In this document: one piece after another, positions 23,966-35,777 of the stretch
Layout: each line of letters opens with the position of its first letter
Numbering within the stretch: the stretch's first letter is position 1
DNA from: Loripinus fragilis
Taxonomy: Eukaryota; Mollusca; Bivalvia; Lucinida; Lucinidae
NCBI GenBank assembly: GCA_964019695.1
Contig: OZ026514.1
Location: forward strand, 10,726,751 to 10,790,750
Length of the DNA stretch: 64,000 bases
Reading direction: 5' to 3'
Position numbers and translations under genes: made by a program
The notes under the pieces: generated by a model
Databases searched by the model: none
What the model was told of the DNA's origin: nothing
The model's input: the letters and a program-made list of their open reading frames with translations, nothing else

Positions 23966-25400
23966 TAAAGGATTAAGTGAGGAGAAGTGTCGCAGGGCAG
24001 GCACTAAGCATGTTCAGCTGATGGAGCAATTATTATAACTCACAAGTGATTTATCAGTAGAAACGCAATTCCATGGAGTAGTAGTTTTCTCGAACGTGCA
24101 TAGCGGGAAAGACGTTCGAAAATTTAGATTTTCTCTGCGGAGCGAGGAACGACACCCCAAATTTAACTGCATGTCGCACAAATGTCCCAAATCTTATGCT
24201 GTTGAAATTGGCCGGTTGCGTTTGTCGATTGTTCAAGCTGTCCCATTGCGAAGTTTTGTTATTCTATGATCATGGTATTCTGAAACTAAGATATGGACGA
24301 AACAGAAAGCAAACCTTAATGAAGTAAAGGAGATGGGGCACACCAGAGGGGATCCCCTTCAGCTCAATATCTATCATATCCAAAACTATTTAGAACTATT
24401 TGTCCAGCAGTCTAGTTGATATTTTTTGTGAACCTGGATTTCAGATGTTTTAAGTTAGGTTTGAAAAAAGTCAGCAGAGGACACAAAGCATGAAAAGTTA
24501 CCCAGCATGCAAAGATCTGATGAACAGTGGAGCAGCTCTCACGCCCCCTACTTGACCTTACAGTGAAAAAAGATGGTACACGTTTTTGTGCTATAATCTA
24601 GATTGATGATTTAAGGTTATTGCACCCACTAAAGTGCAACATTAGCAATTTTGTCACTGAGACTTCAAAAGACATGTATGAATAGAAGTTGCCATGTTTT
24701 GCTATTATGAAGGTATCTAATAATATTACATCTTGTTCATGCAGATTTTAGCTTGCACTGGATGATGCAAGACATGAGGCTTTTTAATGTCTGTGAAGCC
24801 CAAAGATGCAAGCTAAACATCTGAATTTTAATAGTATATTTTCATCTTATATTATCAATCAAATATTGCCCTACAATCTTACATTTACCTTTAAAATTTG
24901 CTTATTTTGATTTGTAATGTGGATGTTGGAACAACCAGTCAACACAATGTCATGGCGATACGTTGATTACGTCACACAAATGCCGATAAACAAAGAAATT
25001 ATTGGCTGATGATATTACGCCCATATGCGCGTGCCAGATCACCTGGTTGTTTAATGTTTTGCATAAGCTGAAATGTTACATTGATTTTCTTTACACCCAC
25101 CCCCTGCTGAATGAGACAATTATTATGTTGTTCTGTGAGAAGCGATATATTCAGATGCTATTGCCATAAAGTTAAGTATATTTTCTATACGATCCCGATT
25201 TTCGAAGTAATGAAAAATAATTTGAGTTTTGGGTTATATTCGACATGTACACTTGTATTTTGGCTACCAAATTTGGAAAAGTTCGATTAGTTTCATTTAC
25301 TACTGTCCATGAACGGGAAGCTTACGACACAGCACTGTCTAGGAGTTGATATGCAAGAATGAATGTTTTTGCTGTTGAGTTATGAAATAGCCTTAAAACG
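23966..25400. other. No gene recognised
   Basis: AT-rich DNA upstream of the Tc1 remnant. The left end of that transposon may lie in this interval, but I could not find a matching inverted repeat. Small frames here resemble nothing known. Confidence 0.4.
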
Positions 25401-25403
25401 CGT

Positions 25404-26062
25404 ATGTTGGATAAATCTACAAAGAAGAAAGTGAACAGATTGTGTAAAATTGCTATTAGGACCACTGGTATGAAACAAGATGACATTGCAAGTGTATTAA
25501 ATGTGTCTCAGAGTGTTGTAAACAGAACTTTGAAAGAACATAGAGAGAGTGGCAGTATGACAAAAAGGAATTCTTGAGTGCAAGGAATTGTTACTGAAGC
25601 ATTATGGTACGCGGTGCATTATCTGACGATCACCTGATACAGTTAAAGGTGGTTACTGGGACTTTGAACGCTCAAAAGTACCAGGGCGAATTCCTGGAAT
25701 CTGGTGTTAGGCCACCCTTGGACTCGCTGGATGGCCAGAACATGGTGCTCCGAGATGACATAGTAAGACCTCACTGTACTCGCGTCATCGAGGAATACAA
25801 AAATCAACACGATATCGCTAGTCTTCCACGACTGAGCTTGTTGTCAGACTTGAACCCTATCCAACAAGTGTGGGACAAGCTCGACTGACGTGTTTTAAAC
25901 CGGGAAACAGGCATATCTAAACCATTGTGAATTTTGCTAGAATCTAGAATACTGCATGAGTGGGACAGGATTTCATGTCTTGAACGAATGTACCCAGTGA
26001 ATTTAATGCTGAATTTGTGCCAAGTTGTTATTCGACAGTGTGAAGGCTATACATCATAGACC
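25404..26062 (+). pseudogene. Tc1-like transposase remnant, internally deleted
   Basis: A first frame (25404-25577) opens MLDKSTKKKVNRLCKIAIRT and carries the phrase DDIASVLNVSQSVVNRTLKE, a paired-like helix-turn-helix typical of Tc1 N-termini. The downstream frame (25604-25888) has TGTLNAQKYQGE, DGQNMVLRDDIVRPH (second catalytic D) and LLSDLNPIQQVWDKLD, where Q occupies the position usually held by the catalytic E (NPIEHVWDEL). Decayed C-terminal text (LHEWDRISCLERM, RQCEGYTS) continues to about 26062. The region with the first catalytic D is missing, so it cannot be active. Confidence 0.85.
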
Positions 26063-26433
26063 AAAAGTATTGGATTATTATGAGCCATTTCGTGACTTTT
26101 TGCACCAAATCCTGAAAGTGTATGCTCCAAAGAGAAAGTTTTGAAGAAATTACAACTATCGTTGCTTTATTGTAAAAGTTTTGCTGGCTCTTGGCCTCCA
26201 TGCTGTTTGCATTGAATTTTGCAAAATGTATGGGTAATTTTTGTAAGGTGTTTGCAGCCTATAAAATAGTCAAAGATTCCACGGCTTTTCTTTATCAAAA
26301 CGCTGGTATTCTGCTTTTGTTGTCTACTACAATAAATTTTTGGTATCTCTCGAAAGTTTCCTTTCTTAACGTTTCAAAAACCTAAGTGTTGTTATCAAAT
26401 GGAATATGCTTAACTTTATGGTAATAGTATATA

Positions 26434-27274
26434 TACTCAGAAGAAAAAGTTTAGTCAGTACAGACACTGTGTGCAATAATTTTGTAAGACAGTCTTAATA
26501 TTGACAAAAACCTTACTAAAATAAAATTCATGTAATGTCTTACAAATGTGAACATTTTCAACAAAACATTCCGAAAATATACCCATTTTCTTCATCAAAA
26601 ATACACAAAGTGGTCAATATTAAAATTCAAATTTCATAACTAAAAAATCAGTCTAGCGCCCCTCAGACGATTTCTGGTAGTACAGACGGAAATTCTCGTA
26701 TCTGTTGCATGACTAAGGAATTTAAGAAGTTTCCAAGCGGCCATGAAGCGATTACGTCATATTGACGTCACTATGACCCGAACTTCAAATGGCGTCGTTA
26801 TCCGTGGTCTCTCCAACGGAGGCTTGTTATTTTTACCACCAGGCCGTTGAAAACGTGTTTGCAGACGATAAATTGTTTGTTCACTGCATACAAAACTGCG
26901 TGTTACGTCAGCAAAACGTTTACTTGTTTCAAGACGTCAAAACGCGGTATTTCTGTAATTTGTAGATAGCCTGACCGGCGAATAAAGCTTGCTAGCACTG
27001 ATTTTTCTCCGGATTATTGCAATAGGAACATCTCTCTTTCAATATCTAACAGTATATGAGAAAATAACCCTGCCGGTTTACCGCAGCACGTGCACATCGT
27101 GCATTTTGAAATTTGGTTGATACAGTCTAATAGAGGCATTATTTGTCACGCAATGAACAGGTAAATGTAAAGCTACGATAATACAACTCATGTGAAAAAA
27201 ATGACAATGATATATGTAGTAATGTTGATTTTATAAGAAAACATAAATACTGACTAAACTTTTTCTTCTGAGTA
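26434..27274. mobile_element. 841-bp TIR element with TA flanks
   Basis: The left end is TACTCAGAAGAAAAAGTTTA then GTCAGTA. The right end is TACTGACTAAACTTTTTCTT then CTGAGTA. These are exact inverted copies of about 27 bp, each bordered by TA. No coding frame of note lies inside. The TA target and TIR length fit a Tc1/mariner-type non-autonomous element. GACGTCA words occur near 26762 and 26935. The near-perfect ends suggest recent activity. Confidence 0.85.
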
Positions 27275-27639
27275 TATATAACTAGACATTTGTGTTATAG
27301 AAACCTACCAAAATGCTTGACCATAAGGGTGGTACCACTTTATCTTGTGGCGATTCTGATTAAACTACTCGTGGCAAAACCAACCTCTCTACCAATGCAT
27401 ATATAACAAGAAAATAAGGTCAAATAAAAATATAAAGTGTGCTTTTAGGGAGAGGGTTGGGGCCTGATGTCATGTTTTGGCGAGGCCCATCGAGGTTTAA
27501 CTGTTGGACTTCTTTTCCTCTGGTTTTCAGTCGCTGTACTGTTGAGTCCTTATCTCTGGTTTATCTACTTTTTTACATCTTGATTTGTATGTACTAGGAG
27601 ATGATGCATAGATAAGTTAGGGATCTTTTATGCGAACCA

Positions 27640-28905
27640 AACATCTATGTGTCTTGATCCACATTATGATTAAGAGTAAGGTATGTTTAAGCACTCCAGT
27701 AATTTTTACTGACCATTCCTAGGTGGTGCTTTATTGTGGATCCCTTTTGCTACACTCGCTTTTTTCTTTAGAAAAAAGTGTTTTTAAATTTTGTACCAAA
27801 GTCGGTCCGTCATCCACCTGTCCATGTGTACGTTTGTACGGCTGTTACCTTTCTTGTAAATGCATCTCCTCCTAAACGATTGGACGTAGCAACTGCAAAC
27901 TATGCAGGTGCATAGATTACATAATGTAGAGAGAACCGAACAACATTTCGTGTGACTTTGACCTTGTGGTCAAGGTCAAAGAATGTATTTTCTTCTAAAT
28001 GCATCTCCTCCTTAAATATTTAATGTTTAAACTTCAATCTATACAGGTGCATATGGCACATGGTGTAGAGGGTACTGGGCAACATTTACTATGACCTTGA
28101 TCTTGGGTTCAAGTGCAAAGGTAAAAAACAAATAATGTATTTTCTTGTAAATGCATCTCCTCCTTAACCCTTAAACATAACACCTTTAATCTTTGCAGGT
28201 GTACATATCACATGATAAGGAGGGTACTGAGCAAAGTTTCGTGTGACCTTGACCCAAATGTGAAGGTTAAATGTCAAATATGTATTTTTCCTAAACAATT
28301 GGATGTAGCAGTTTCAAACTTTGCAGGAGTGTAGATCACATTATATAGAGGATACTGGGCAAGCATTTGTCATAGCCAAAGGTCAAATAATTTATTTTCT
28401 TGTAAATTCATCTCCTCCTTAACCGTTGGACGTAGCACCTTCAAACTTAGCAGGTGTATATGTAGCATTATGAAGAGGATACTTGGTGACATTTAGTATG
28501 ACCCTGACTTAAAGGTCAAAGTTTGAGGTCAAATAATGTATTTTTCTTGTAAATGCATATCCTCCTAAGCAACTTCAAACTTTGCAGGTGCTTAGGTCAG
28601 ATGATGTAGAGGGTACTGGGTAATATTTTGTGAGACCTTGACTCAAGGTCAAGGTTAAATGTTAAAAAACTGGTATTTGTGATGGTGTTCCATCGACTGT
28701 TATTATGTTATTTATGTTTCTAGTTTGTCTTTATTATACCGTCTTGTCTGTTCCTTGCAGCCTTGTGGTCACCTGCTTGGAAAGGGCTGACCACCTGGCT
28801 GTCTCGTATGTGTGATGCTTCCTTGTGGTCTTATAGTGTCTTAGGTCAGATGTGGCACTTGATTGTTTCAATTTCTGATCTTTGCCTTCTTGTTTACTTT
28901 TCTTA
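27640..28905 (+). mobile_element. Family B repeat interrupted by a tandem array
   Basis: The 5' part (27640-27745) reads GTCTTGATCCACAT, ACTCCAGTAATTTTTACTGA, CCTAGGTGGTGCTTTATTGT then GGATCC. The 3' part (28690-28905) reads TTATTTATGTTTCTAGTTTG, GTGGTCACCTGCTTGGAAAG, GGCTGACC and TGTGGCACTTGATTGTTTCA. In the intact copy at 45285-45560 (minus) and in the copy at 31890 these two parts are adjacent. Between them here lies about 930 bp of tandem units. Confidence 0.75.
27780..28685. repeat. ~150-bp tandem units with AAATGCATCTCCTCC and AGGTCA motifs
   Basis: The phrase TGTAAATGCATCTCCTCCT recurs at about 27856, 27994, 28146, 28392 and 28548, with one copy lost between the third and fourth. Each unit then has a run like CAAACTTTGCAGGTG, GTAGAGGGTACTGGGCAA and TGACCTTGA...TCAAGGTCAA. 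Units are 120-155 bp and well diverged. The array lies between the two halves of a family B repeat. Confidence 0.85.
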
Positions 28906-29402
28906 GAGTGTGTTTGTCCGTAACAAACACTGATAGCAAAAGCACCATCTTAGTTGGTATGGAATATATATATGTTGCAATTAGACTGCATATCTAATGT
29001 TGCGAATCTGAAAATTAACAACGCATAATTTGTCTAGCTAATAGCTGGAAAACCATAATATGTGTATATATCAACGATAATAGTCAAGCTTTCTAAAAGT
29101 ATACAAAAGTTTAAGAGTTTTGAACCAAGTTTATGACTTATCGTAATGCTATATTGCATTCACTTTCACTAAATCTTACATAAAATTTACCCTTCAAATC
29201 CTTAACGATAATATACTTACTTCAAAGTATGTATGGTTAGAAACAAAACGTTTCCCTTCAAGAACACACCAATTGTATTCTGATGCGTTCTTCTACCTGA
29301 TATATTATAACAAACTTGTGATGGTTCATCATATATATTGAGGGGTCACCTGTAATAATTTCCAACCCTAAAATTGTATTTCTCTATGAAAATCGTTTTG
29401 TA

Positions 29403-29935
29403 TTAGCAAAAAATAGTGAGTATGACCAGGAAAAAACACAATCACAAACAGCAGACAAACCCACGGCACCGCGAGGAAGGGCCACACAACCATCACGAGA
29501 CACCAGGAAGACAAACTAAGCAAAGCAGCCAGCTTTCTCTTCCCCATCAACATGATTGCGGAACTAGAATGGACATAAAGTAACGTACAACAAAACATAT
29601 AACAATTACAGACTCCCACAATGGGAGTAACAATAAACAACAAGTCAACATCAACAAAACCACCGACAGAACAGACAGCAACCAAAGCCACCGGGGGGCT
29701 TAAATGCATCTTACTGGTATCAAATCTTCGCCCTAGATTCTGCTGTTGTTGAAGTACAAGGAATACTCAGCTCGCATGGATGCCTTCTAACTATTTCAAT
29801 GTATCATCATGGAGAAACATTCTAATCAAATTAACACACTATGATGAAACAAAGAAAAGGGCGCACGACTAACAGATACACAGAGCTAAAAAAAAAAACT
29901 CAAGTTAAAACACGGTGAGCCCAGCTGCAGAAAAG
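29403..29935 (-). mobile_element. Family A dispersed repeat, longest copy
   Basis: On the minus strand, from its 5' side, it reads CAGCTGGGCTCACCGTGTTT, TAGCTCTGTGTATCTGTTAG, TTTCATCATAGTGTG, CTGCTGTTCTGTCGGTGG-like blocks, CCCCCCGGTGGCTTTGGTTG, TACTCCCATTGTGGGAGTCT (with its own small hairpin), TTCTAGTTCCGCAATCATGT, CTCGTGATGGTTGTGTGGCC, and ends CATACTCACTATTTTTTGC. The 113-residue minus frame lies inside it and has no homology known to me. No terminal inverted repeats and no poly-A tail are obvious, so the class is unknown. Confidence 0.8.
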
Positions 29936-29964
29936 CATCAGGCACCAACCCACCGATTAAAGCT

Positions 29965-31300
29965 TTAAGTCAGAGCCATCACAGAGCCCGAGGCCTGACC
30001 CACCATCGTGCAATTAAAGAGGTAACCATAGCTATAAATCATAATACAGTTTAAAACCAGGCATGCAGACTGTCGCATGACATCCAAGTTATATCCAACC
30101 TTTATATCACGTTTGATTATCTTTTTGAATCAGTCACTAAAATTAGGTTTTCCAATAATTCTTTTGAATTTATAAACTAAATCACCATAAAATATAGTTT
30201 CAGAAGAGTTTTTAACATAATGTTGAAATTAACAGTTAACTCTGAGTGTCTCTGGTAGAATTGAGAAAATGCTTTTCGAATTTTATGATATCTATAATAA
30301 AAAAAGGAAGTGAGTATGATCAGGAAATACCACAATCCTGTTTTAGTATCCCTGCTTTAATAACGTAGCAGTTAAAAATAAGTTTCTCTGTTGTTGAAGT
30401 CATCAACATTAGAACACACTTTCGCAAAACGAATAAGCTGAGAAATATATACACCATAGGAAGGGGAGCGAGGAACATCTCCATTAAGAAATGGTAAATT
30501 TACTATTTCAAAATTAAAATCATCCCGTTTATCATAAATTTAAGAAGGCCCTATGCCATTTGTTATGGATAAGTTCAAGTCCAAAAACGGAACGTCAGTA
30601 TCAGAAGAATTCGCCTTTAAACTGAAGTCCAGTAGGATATATCTGACATACCATTCGTTCAAAATAAGGATTATCAATATTAAGTAAGTTATCTCAATAT
30701 TTGGAGGTGGATTTAAAAGCTTCAATAATATCAGTTTGATAATTGTCTGACAGAGACAACATGAAGTCTCTCTCATAACAAAACAAAAACAAATCTGCAA
30801 CAAGAGGAGCAGAATTAGTACCCATTGGAATACCTACAATTTGTCTATACAATTTCGAGCTAGACCTTATAGAAATATTGTCCAAAAGATAATTGAGAGC
30901 ATCACATATTTTTCTGACATGACCCTTACTAATATCGTTCAGGTTGTTCAGAAGTAAATAATGTATTTTTTATCATTACAAGCTAGATTAAGTGAGCCCT
31001 CTCTGTTAAATGTTTGTTCATTTAAATCTGTTAGTTTTTCTTTGATTAGATTATGAGGCAATGTAGTATCGAGAGTAGGGAAATCATATGTAGACAAACT
31101 AGATGCTAGAAAACATCTAGACTTAAATTTATTAAGAATTTCACCTGAAATTTTAATAGACCAAAATATTTTTACCATTCCTTTCATAAACTGTTGTGCA
31201 ATATTTAATGACATGGTTTTTGCAAGCCTGGGTCCGTTCTTTTTTGCACCAAACTTCAATTGATAATTCAAATTAGCTATAGTTGCCACAAATATTGGTG
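29965..31300 (-). pseudogene. Retroelement reverse transcriptase remnant (GIPMGTN type)
   Basis: Minus-strand frames in order give FLASSLSTYDFPTLDTTLPH (RT fingers/palm), LIKEKLTDLNEQTFNREGS, a later KLYRQIVGIPMGTNSAPLVA segment, DLFLFCYERDFMLSLSDN, KANSSDTDVPFLDLNLSI, then decayed text with YGVYISQLIRFAK, QFYQRHSELTVNF and a C-terminal LFNCT-like stretch. The order and motifs match a non-LTR-like RT family common in bivalve genomes, possibly Penelope-like; I am unsure of the class. The catalytic LDDI-type region is damaged (SKY*). Several stops and frameshifts and a short family A insert (30316-30346) show it is dead. Confidence 0.85.
30316..30346 (-). mobile_element. Family A 3' tip inside the RT remnant
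   Basis: GTGAGTATGATCAGGAAATA followed by CCACAATC is the reverse complement of the family A terminus. It interrupts the RT pseudogene between its FLNGDVPRSPSYG-like part and its YHKIRKAF-like part. About 30 bp remain. Confidence 0.6.
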
Positions 31301-31641
31301 CAGGCAGTGTATTGTTGCAAGAGGACGACAGTGTGCTAGATAATCCAGTTTTAATACTTTTCGAAAAGTTTAATAAACAGCAGGAAAATCTTCAACAGTT
31401 TAGAAAGAGTGTTTGTCCATCATTCTATTTGCTCTGCAATTCGAAGATTACTTATATTCTTCACCTACGTCCATCTCTATTTTCAGTGACCATTTTTCCA
31501 CTAAATTTCCTCTATAAAGTGAAAAAGAAGACTCAGAGATGGCTCCAATGGATTTTTTTCTATTGCAAGTATTAAATCATGACATCAGTCATATTAAAGG
31601 GAGAGACAATATTATCCCTGCTGCACTTTCCAGAGTTTAAT
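31300..31641 (+). pseudogene. Ty3/gypsy RNase H remnant
   Basis: Broken plus-strand frames give LLQEDDSVLDNPV, FEKFNKQQENLQQF, SDHFSTKF-like text, QRWLQW, and LLQVLNHDISHIKGRDNIIP followed by AALSRV. This order matches the RT/RNase H end of Ty3/gypsy polyproteins (K.FN..Q.NY...EKE, then D.NPL.FL, then H.KG.DN..AD.LSR). Several frameshifts are needed to read it. It abuts the oppositely oriented RT remnant at about 31300. Confidence 0.75.
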
Positions 31642-31889
31642 ATATATGACTATTATTATAGATGAATGTCTGGATTTGCAAAACCAAGTTATACATGTCT
31701 ACATATACATTGCATATATGTGAATATATTACTTGTAAAACAAAGTTTTTTTCAAAAATATTTTTTTGTTCGAAGGCGGGCAGTATAAAGCGTGGTAGAT
31801 TCCATACGCTTTTTGGCTGGAAAAAGCCTTTAGTTAAAGGGAGCTGATACTTGTTACTTATGTGCTTTGATTTTGGTTGTTTGATTGTT

Positions 31890-32070
31890 TACTCAGACCG
31901 TTCCAAGGCGGTGCTTCTTTTGTTGATCCATTATTATTATTTATATTTCATGTTTGTCTTTGTTATGCAGTCTTGTATGCTCCTTGATCACCTGCTTGGA
32001 AAGGACTGACCTCTTGGCTCTCTTTTGCGTTGTGTTTTCTTGTGTTTTTGTCACTTAACCATAAGGTCCT
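31890..32070 (+). mobile_element. Family B dispersed repeat
   Basis: It reads AGACCGTTCCAAGGCGGTGC, TTCTTTTGTTGATCCATTAT, CATGTTTGTCTTTGTTATGC, ATCACCTGCTTGGAAAGGAC then TGACCTCTTGGCTCTC. It lacks both ends. It shows that the sequences split at 27745/28690 are normally contiguous. Confidence 0.7.
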
Positions 32071-32404
32071 GATGAATTCTAGATTAAATCTTAATAAAAA
32101 TAGGGGCCCCACTATTTCAATAATCTTATCAATTTAGATCACTAGTTAGTTTATGTAGAATTGTGTTTGTCTGAAAGTCAGCCTCAAAATGCTGAATTGG
32201 AAGAATTATAATAGGTCTTCTTATTTACAAGACAATTGGCCATTTAATCTTAAAATTGTGAATATTTCGTAAGCATACTGCAAGATTTAAAGATTTGAGT
32301 TTCAAAAGTTAAGGAATTTGGTAATTTTGAACTTTCATCCACGTAAATTACATAGTGGGAATACTTTTAAATACATGTGCTGACTTGTTAAAGTTATGTG
32401 CTTA

Positions 32405-32605
32405 GTCATTGTTTTGTGATGTAGGTCGTTGTGTCCTTTCTAGTTCTACAAGAGAGGGAGAGAGAGAGAGAGTGAGTTGTTTTTACTTTCATTGTATTCA
32501 TGCTGTCATATGGCAGCCACTGTTCTGTGTCTCTTCCTCATGGTGCCAAGGGTTTATCTGTAGTCTTTTGATTGTGGCATTTCCTGGTCATACTTATTGT
32601 CCGCC
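32405..32605 (+). mobile_element. Family A dispersed repeat with GA run
   Basis: GTGTCCTTTCTAGTTCTACA is followed by a GAGAGA run (32452-32472), then TTACTTTCATTGTATTCATG, CTGTGTCTCTTCCTCATGGT and a GATTGTGGCATTTCCTGGTC end. The 5' part is missing. Confidence 0.7.
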
Positions 32606-32609
32606 GCAT

Positions 32610-34445
32610 TTTCGCCATTCTGTCCTTCCGCCCCCTTCCTTCAAATAATAGGTACCTTGCGTTGGCAACTCCTCCTATTGTTTTATGCCGATTCATTCGA
32701 AACTTTATAGGTGTTTAGGTCATGGTCTGGAGATGTGAATATCGCTTGAATATAACCCTCAATTATTTTTGTCACTATTTATACAAGTTGAATTTAGTCA
32801 GTTTATGGCAAAAATGATTCAAGTTCATATTTTGTCAGTTTGTTGATGTACATGTTTTAGACATTTTAACAATGTAAGTAGCTAACCTGCCATACAAATC
32901 AAAATTTAGTCAACGTTATATTTCAGCTCTACCAATGCAAGAAGGATATACCATAAGATTGGTACCATCCCTAAATTAGTCTAACCCTTCTTTTGACACA
33001 TTTATATACGATTCTGTGAGAAACGAAACATGTTGTTTATGTTAAATTATAATGCTGGTAAGAAAACTCTTCTACAACAAGGCATATTATAGCCAATAAC
33101 TTTATTGATAAATAAAAATCTCGTTCAGTTCATTTTACAAATGAAAATCAAACATCATAAAATTATAGGTCGCAACGTGCATTTAATGTGAAAATTAAAA
33201 GTTAGAGTGTAACATAAATAATGCGAAAGACAACAAACACAGCTATAAAAACACTGAGGGCTGGTGGTTATTTGCTCATATTTTACTGCATAGTACAGGG
33301 TCAAGTTTAAGACTACCTATTTTTCTTTTTTACTCAACGATGGGTTGAAGCTCGATGCCTTGTCATTGGTCAGGTCCGCTGTTACTTAACCGTTCTGATG
33401 ATATCATTGTGTCTACTATTGTGTTAATCAATTTCTTGTGGCACTTCATTTGATTTGACGCAGTCTTGTTTTAGCGTGCCTAACAGCGTGTGTGTGTGTG
33501 TGTTTCGCGTGTGTTAGAACATTTTGCTCACCATTTTCAAGGCGTTGAGTGTACGTCACTTTGTGTCTGTCGAAGCTACTTTCTATCCACAGGTCGTGGT
33601 TCTAGTATTATTTGTTTATTTTCCCGTTACTTCCCATTCCACCTGGGTCTTCCAGGATCGTTTATGCTTCCCCTGATTTGTTCTGATAATCAGTCTATAA
33701 ACAAAGTATCCTCGCTGGCTGTAAAATGTATATCTTTTTATCTTAAAATAATTAAGTTCCTATACAAAGACGTGATAATATCATTGTTTTGTTATATATA
33801 CTTACATTGCTATGTAATAATTGGTTTGTTAAAATTAAATACTTATAATTTGTTGTTTGAAATATAGAATTATATGCACACAATTACTTTTATAATATGC
33901 TGGAACAGTATAGTCTCAATCTACTTTGATAATTCTGGCAGACTGCATCATTCTCAATACAGACATATCAAAAACTGTAAGAAATATTCATCTAATGACA
34001 GAATAGTTACAAAATACCGAAACTAAGACAAAAAAGGATGTGGATTTCCAAGAGCTGTTTTGACATTATCAGCAAGAACGAAATTCAATTGAAATTAATG
34101 CGGTGAAAAAGTCCTTGTCTCTAGACTGAATTGCATGACTAGAAGTCTTACAAGGTTAGTGATGACAAAAATAGAGCATGAAATTGAGATTTTTATTGTG
34201 CATAAAAATGTCATTAACGAAGTACCGAATGCATTGTAGTTGGTAACTTACATGCCTGTACCATAATGTATCATTCTACCGTGTTAACCGATATTTGTAA
34301 AACCACCCGGACAGATACCCTGGGAACTAGCTAAAGATACAAAAGCTGCATGTCTGTCTGTCAGTTTAAATTAGCTGTGCTACAAGAAAATAGTCCTTAA
34401 TGTCACACAGAGGAAAAAAAGAAAAATCCAATTCGTTCAGTAAAT
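32610..34445. other. No gene recognised
   Basis: AT-rich with a short GT run at 33487-33504. The 125-codon plus-strand frame at 33490 starts in that GT run and ends in AT-rich DNA. It shows no family resemblance and I do not call it a gene. Confidence 0.5.
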
Positions 34446-34449
34446 ATAA

Positions 34450-34665
34450 ATAACCCTTTGTTTACTGGAAACCCCTAAACCGGTACTTTGGCAAACAGTG
34501 CAGGCCCAGATGAAAAGCAGCATATTGCTGCATTTCATCAGGGCCTGAACTGTTTGCTAAGATTAAAACGACCTTCAGAAACAGAAATACATCATAGTTT
34601 AGAAAATTCTGTCTGTGACCCCTTGAAGTACAGAATGGGCAGTACCATACTTATTGTATCAATGT
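34450..34665 (+). repeat. Family F dispersed repeat
   Basis: The hairpin GGCAAACAGTGCAGGCCCAG / CAGGGCCTGAACTGTTTGC encloses an AGCAGCATATTGCT palindrome. Then come ACGACCTTCAGAAACAGAAA, TCTGTCTGTGACCCC and TTATTGTATCAATGTAT, in the same order as the copy at 23750. It is non-coding. Confidence 0.7.
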
Positions 34666-34782
34666 ATATGGGATAATTCATCAGAATACAAAGAATTATG
34701 TCAATATTTCAGACGTTCACACAGGAAAAAAAACTGATGCATTTAAACGGACTGCAACACCAAGAATTAGGTTGATAAGGAT

Positions 34783-35004
34783 GCTTGTATAGGGGGTACC
34801 AACTATCCCATAACCCTTGAAGTAAACAGGCAAGTATACCTTATAAAAGGGTAAATATCCCCATGATTACTTTTTCTAAATCCCTGAAAGTAACCAAAAT
34901 ATTGAACACAGAATCCCATATCCCTTGAAGTAAAATGGAAAGTATCCTATATCCTTAGAAGTAAAATGGCAAATTTCCTGTATCCCTAATACCCATATAC
35001 AAGC
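34783..35004. mobile_element. MITE with GCTTGTATA ends
   Basis: The left end GCTTGTATAGGGGGTACC and the right end (in reverse) GCTTGTATATGGGTATTAGG are inverted. Inside are repeated ATCCCTTGAAGTAAA-type units with 25-40 bp spacing. The layout resembles the MITE at about 35778 and the subterminal regions of the element at 17602. Confidence 0.65.
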
Positions 35005-35777
35005 CCCAATAAGGTATCTGATGCAGATGACCGCTGAATCAAATGCTAGAGGACAAGTACATTGTTGCATTAAATTTCATGAGAAAAAAATATCAAAATC
35101 AGCATGGCTGTGTTACTGTAACATGTTTCGGATATATTTCTTCTTTAGAAATAACAAATTGACTCGGTCAATCGAGTATGTTGTTTTCCAGTTTTGTTGT
35201 ACTGCTCCATCTTTGAAGGACCCGTTTTGTTTTAAGATCTTTATTCGAAAGGAGAGTATTTTGCACTCCTATTTGGGTGCATGCTGCGTTCATTAACTCT
35301 TAAGCAATAAAATAGTGACCTTATTCTTATTAAGATCTTTGTTTTGTCTATTTTAGTGGCCGTTTTACACAGGTTTTACTGTACCCGGCGATAGTCCGCT
35401 GGATAGCATTGCGCTCTCTTCAAATGGCGTGCGTACCGCTTTTTTAAGTAACGGCATAAATATATCAAATTTAATGACACCTGCACTACTATTACATATT
35501 TTATCTGTTAACAAAGTGAAGGGTATAAGTGTGTGTCAAATGATTGCTTTATGTCGAAAGGTGATGTTACAGGTCATGATCAGGTGCCACTGTATTTCAT
35601 CCTAAAAAGCACGTATTTGTAAAATTGGCCACGCAGTGTCACACCGCATCATACAAATGTCTTTGAACACTCTCAATATTGAGTTACTTATAAACAAAAC
35701 ATGCGCTGACAGCTACGTTTTCCAATAGTTTTTAATGAAATAGATAGTAATAAGGCGAACAGGACTGGTGCAGCTCT

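Noticed and set aside
33490..33867. 125-codon frame
   Set aside because: It begins in a GT microsatellite and ends in AT-rich sequence with no motif.
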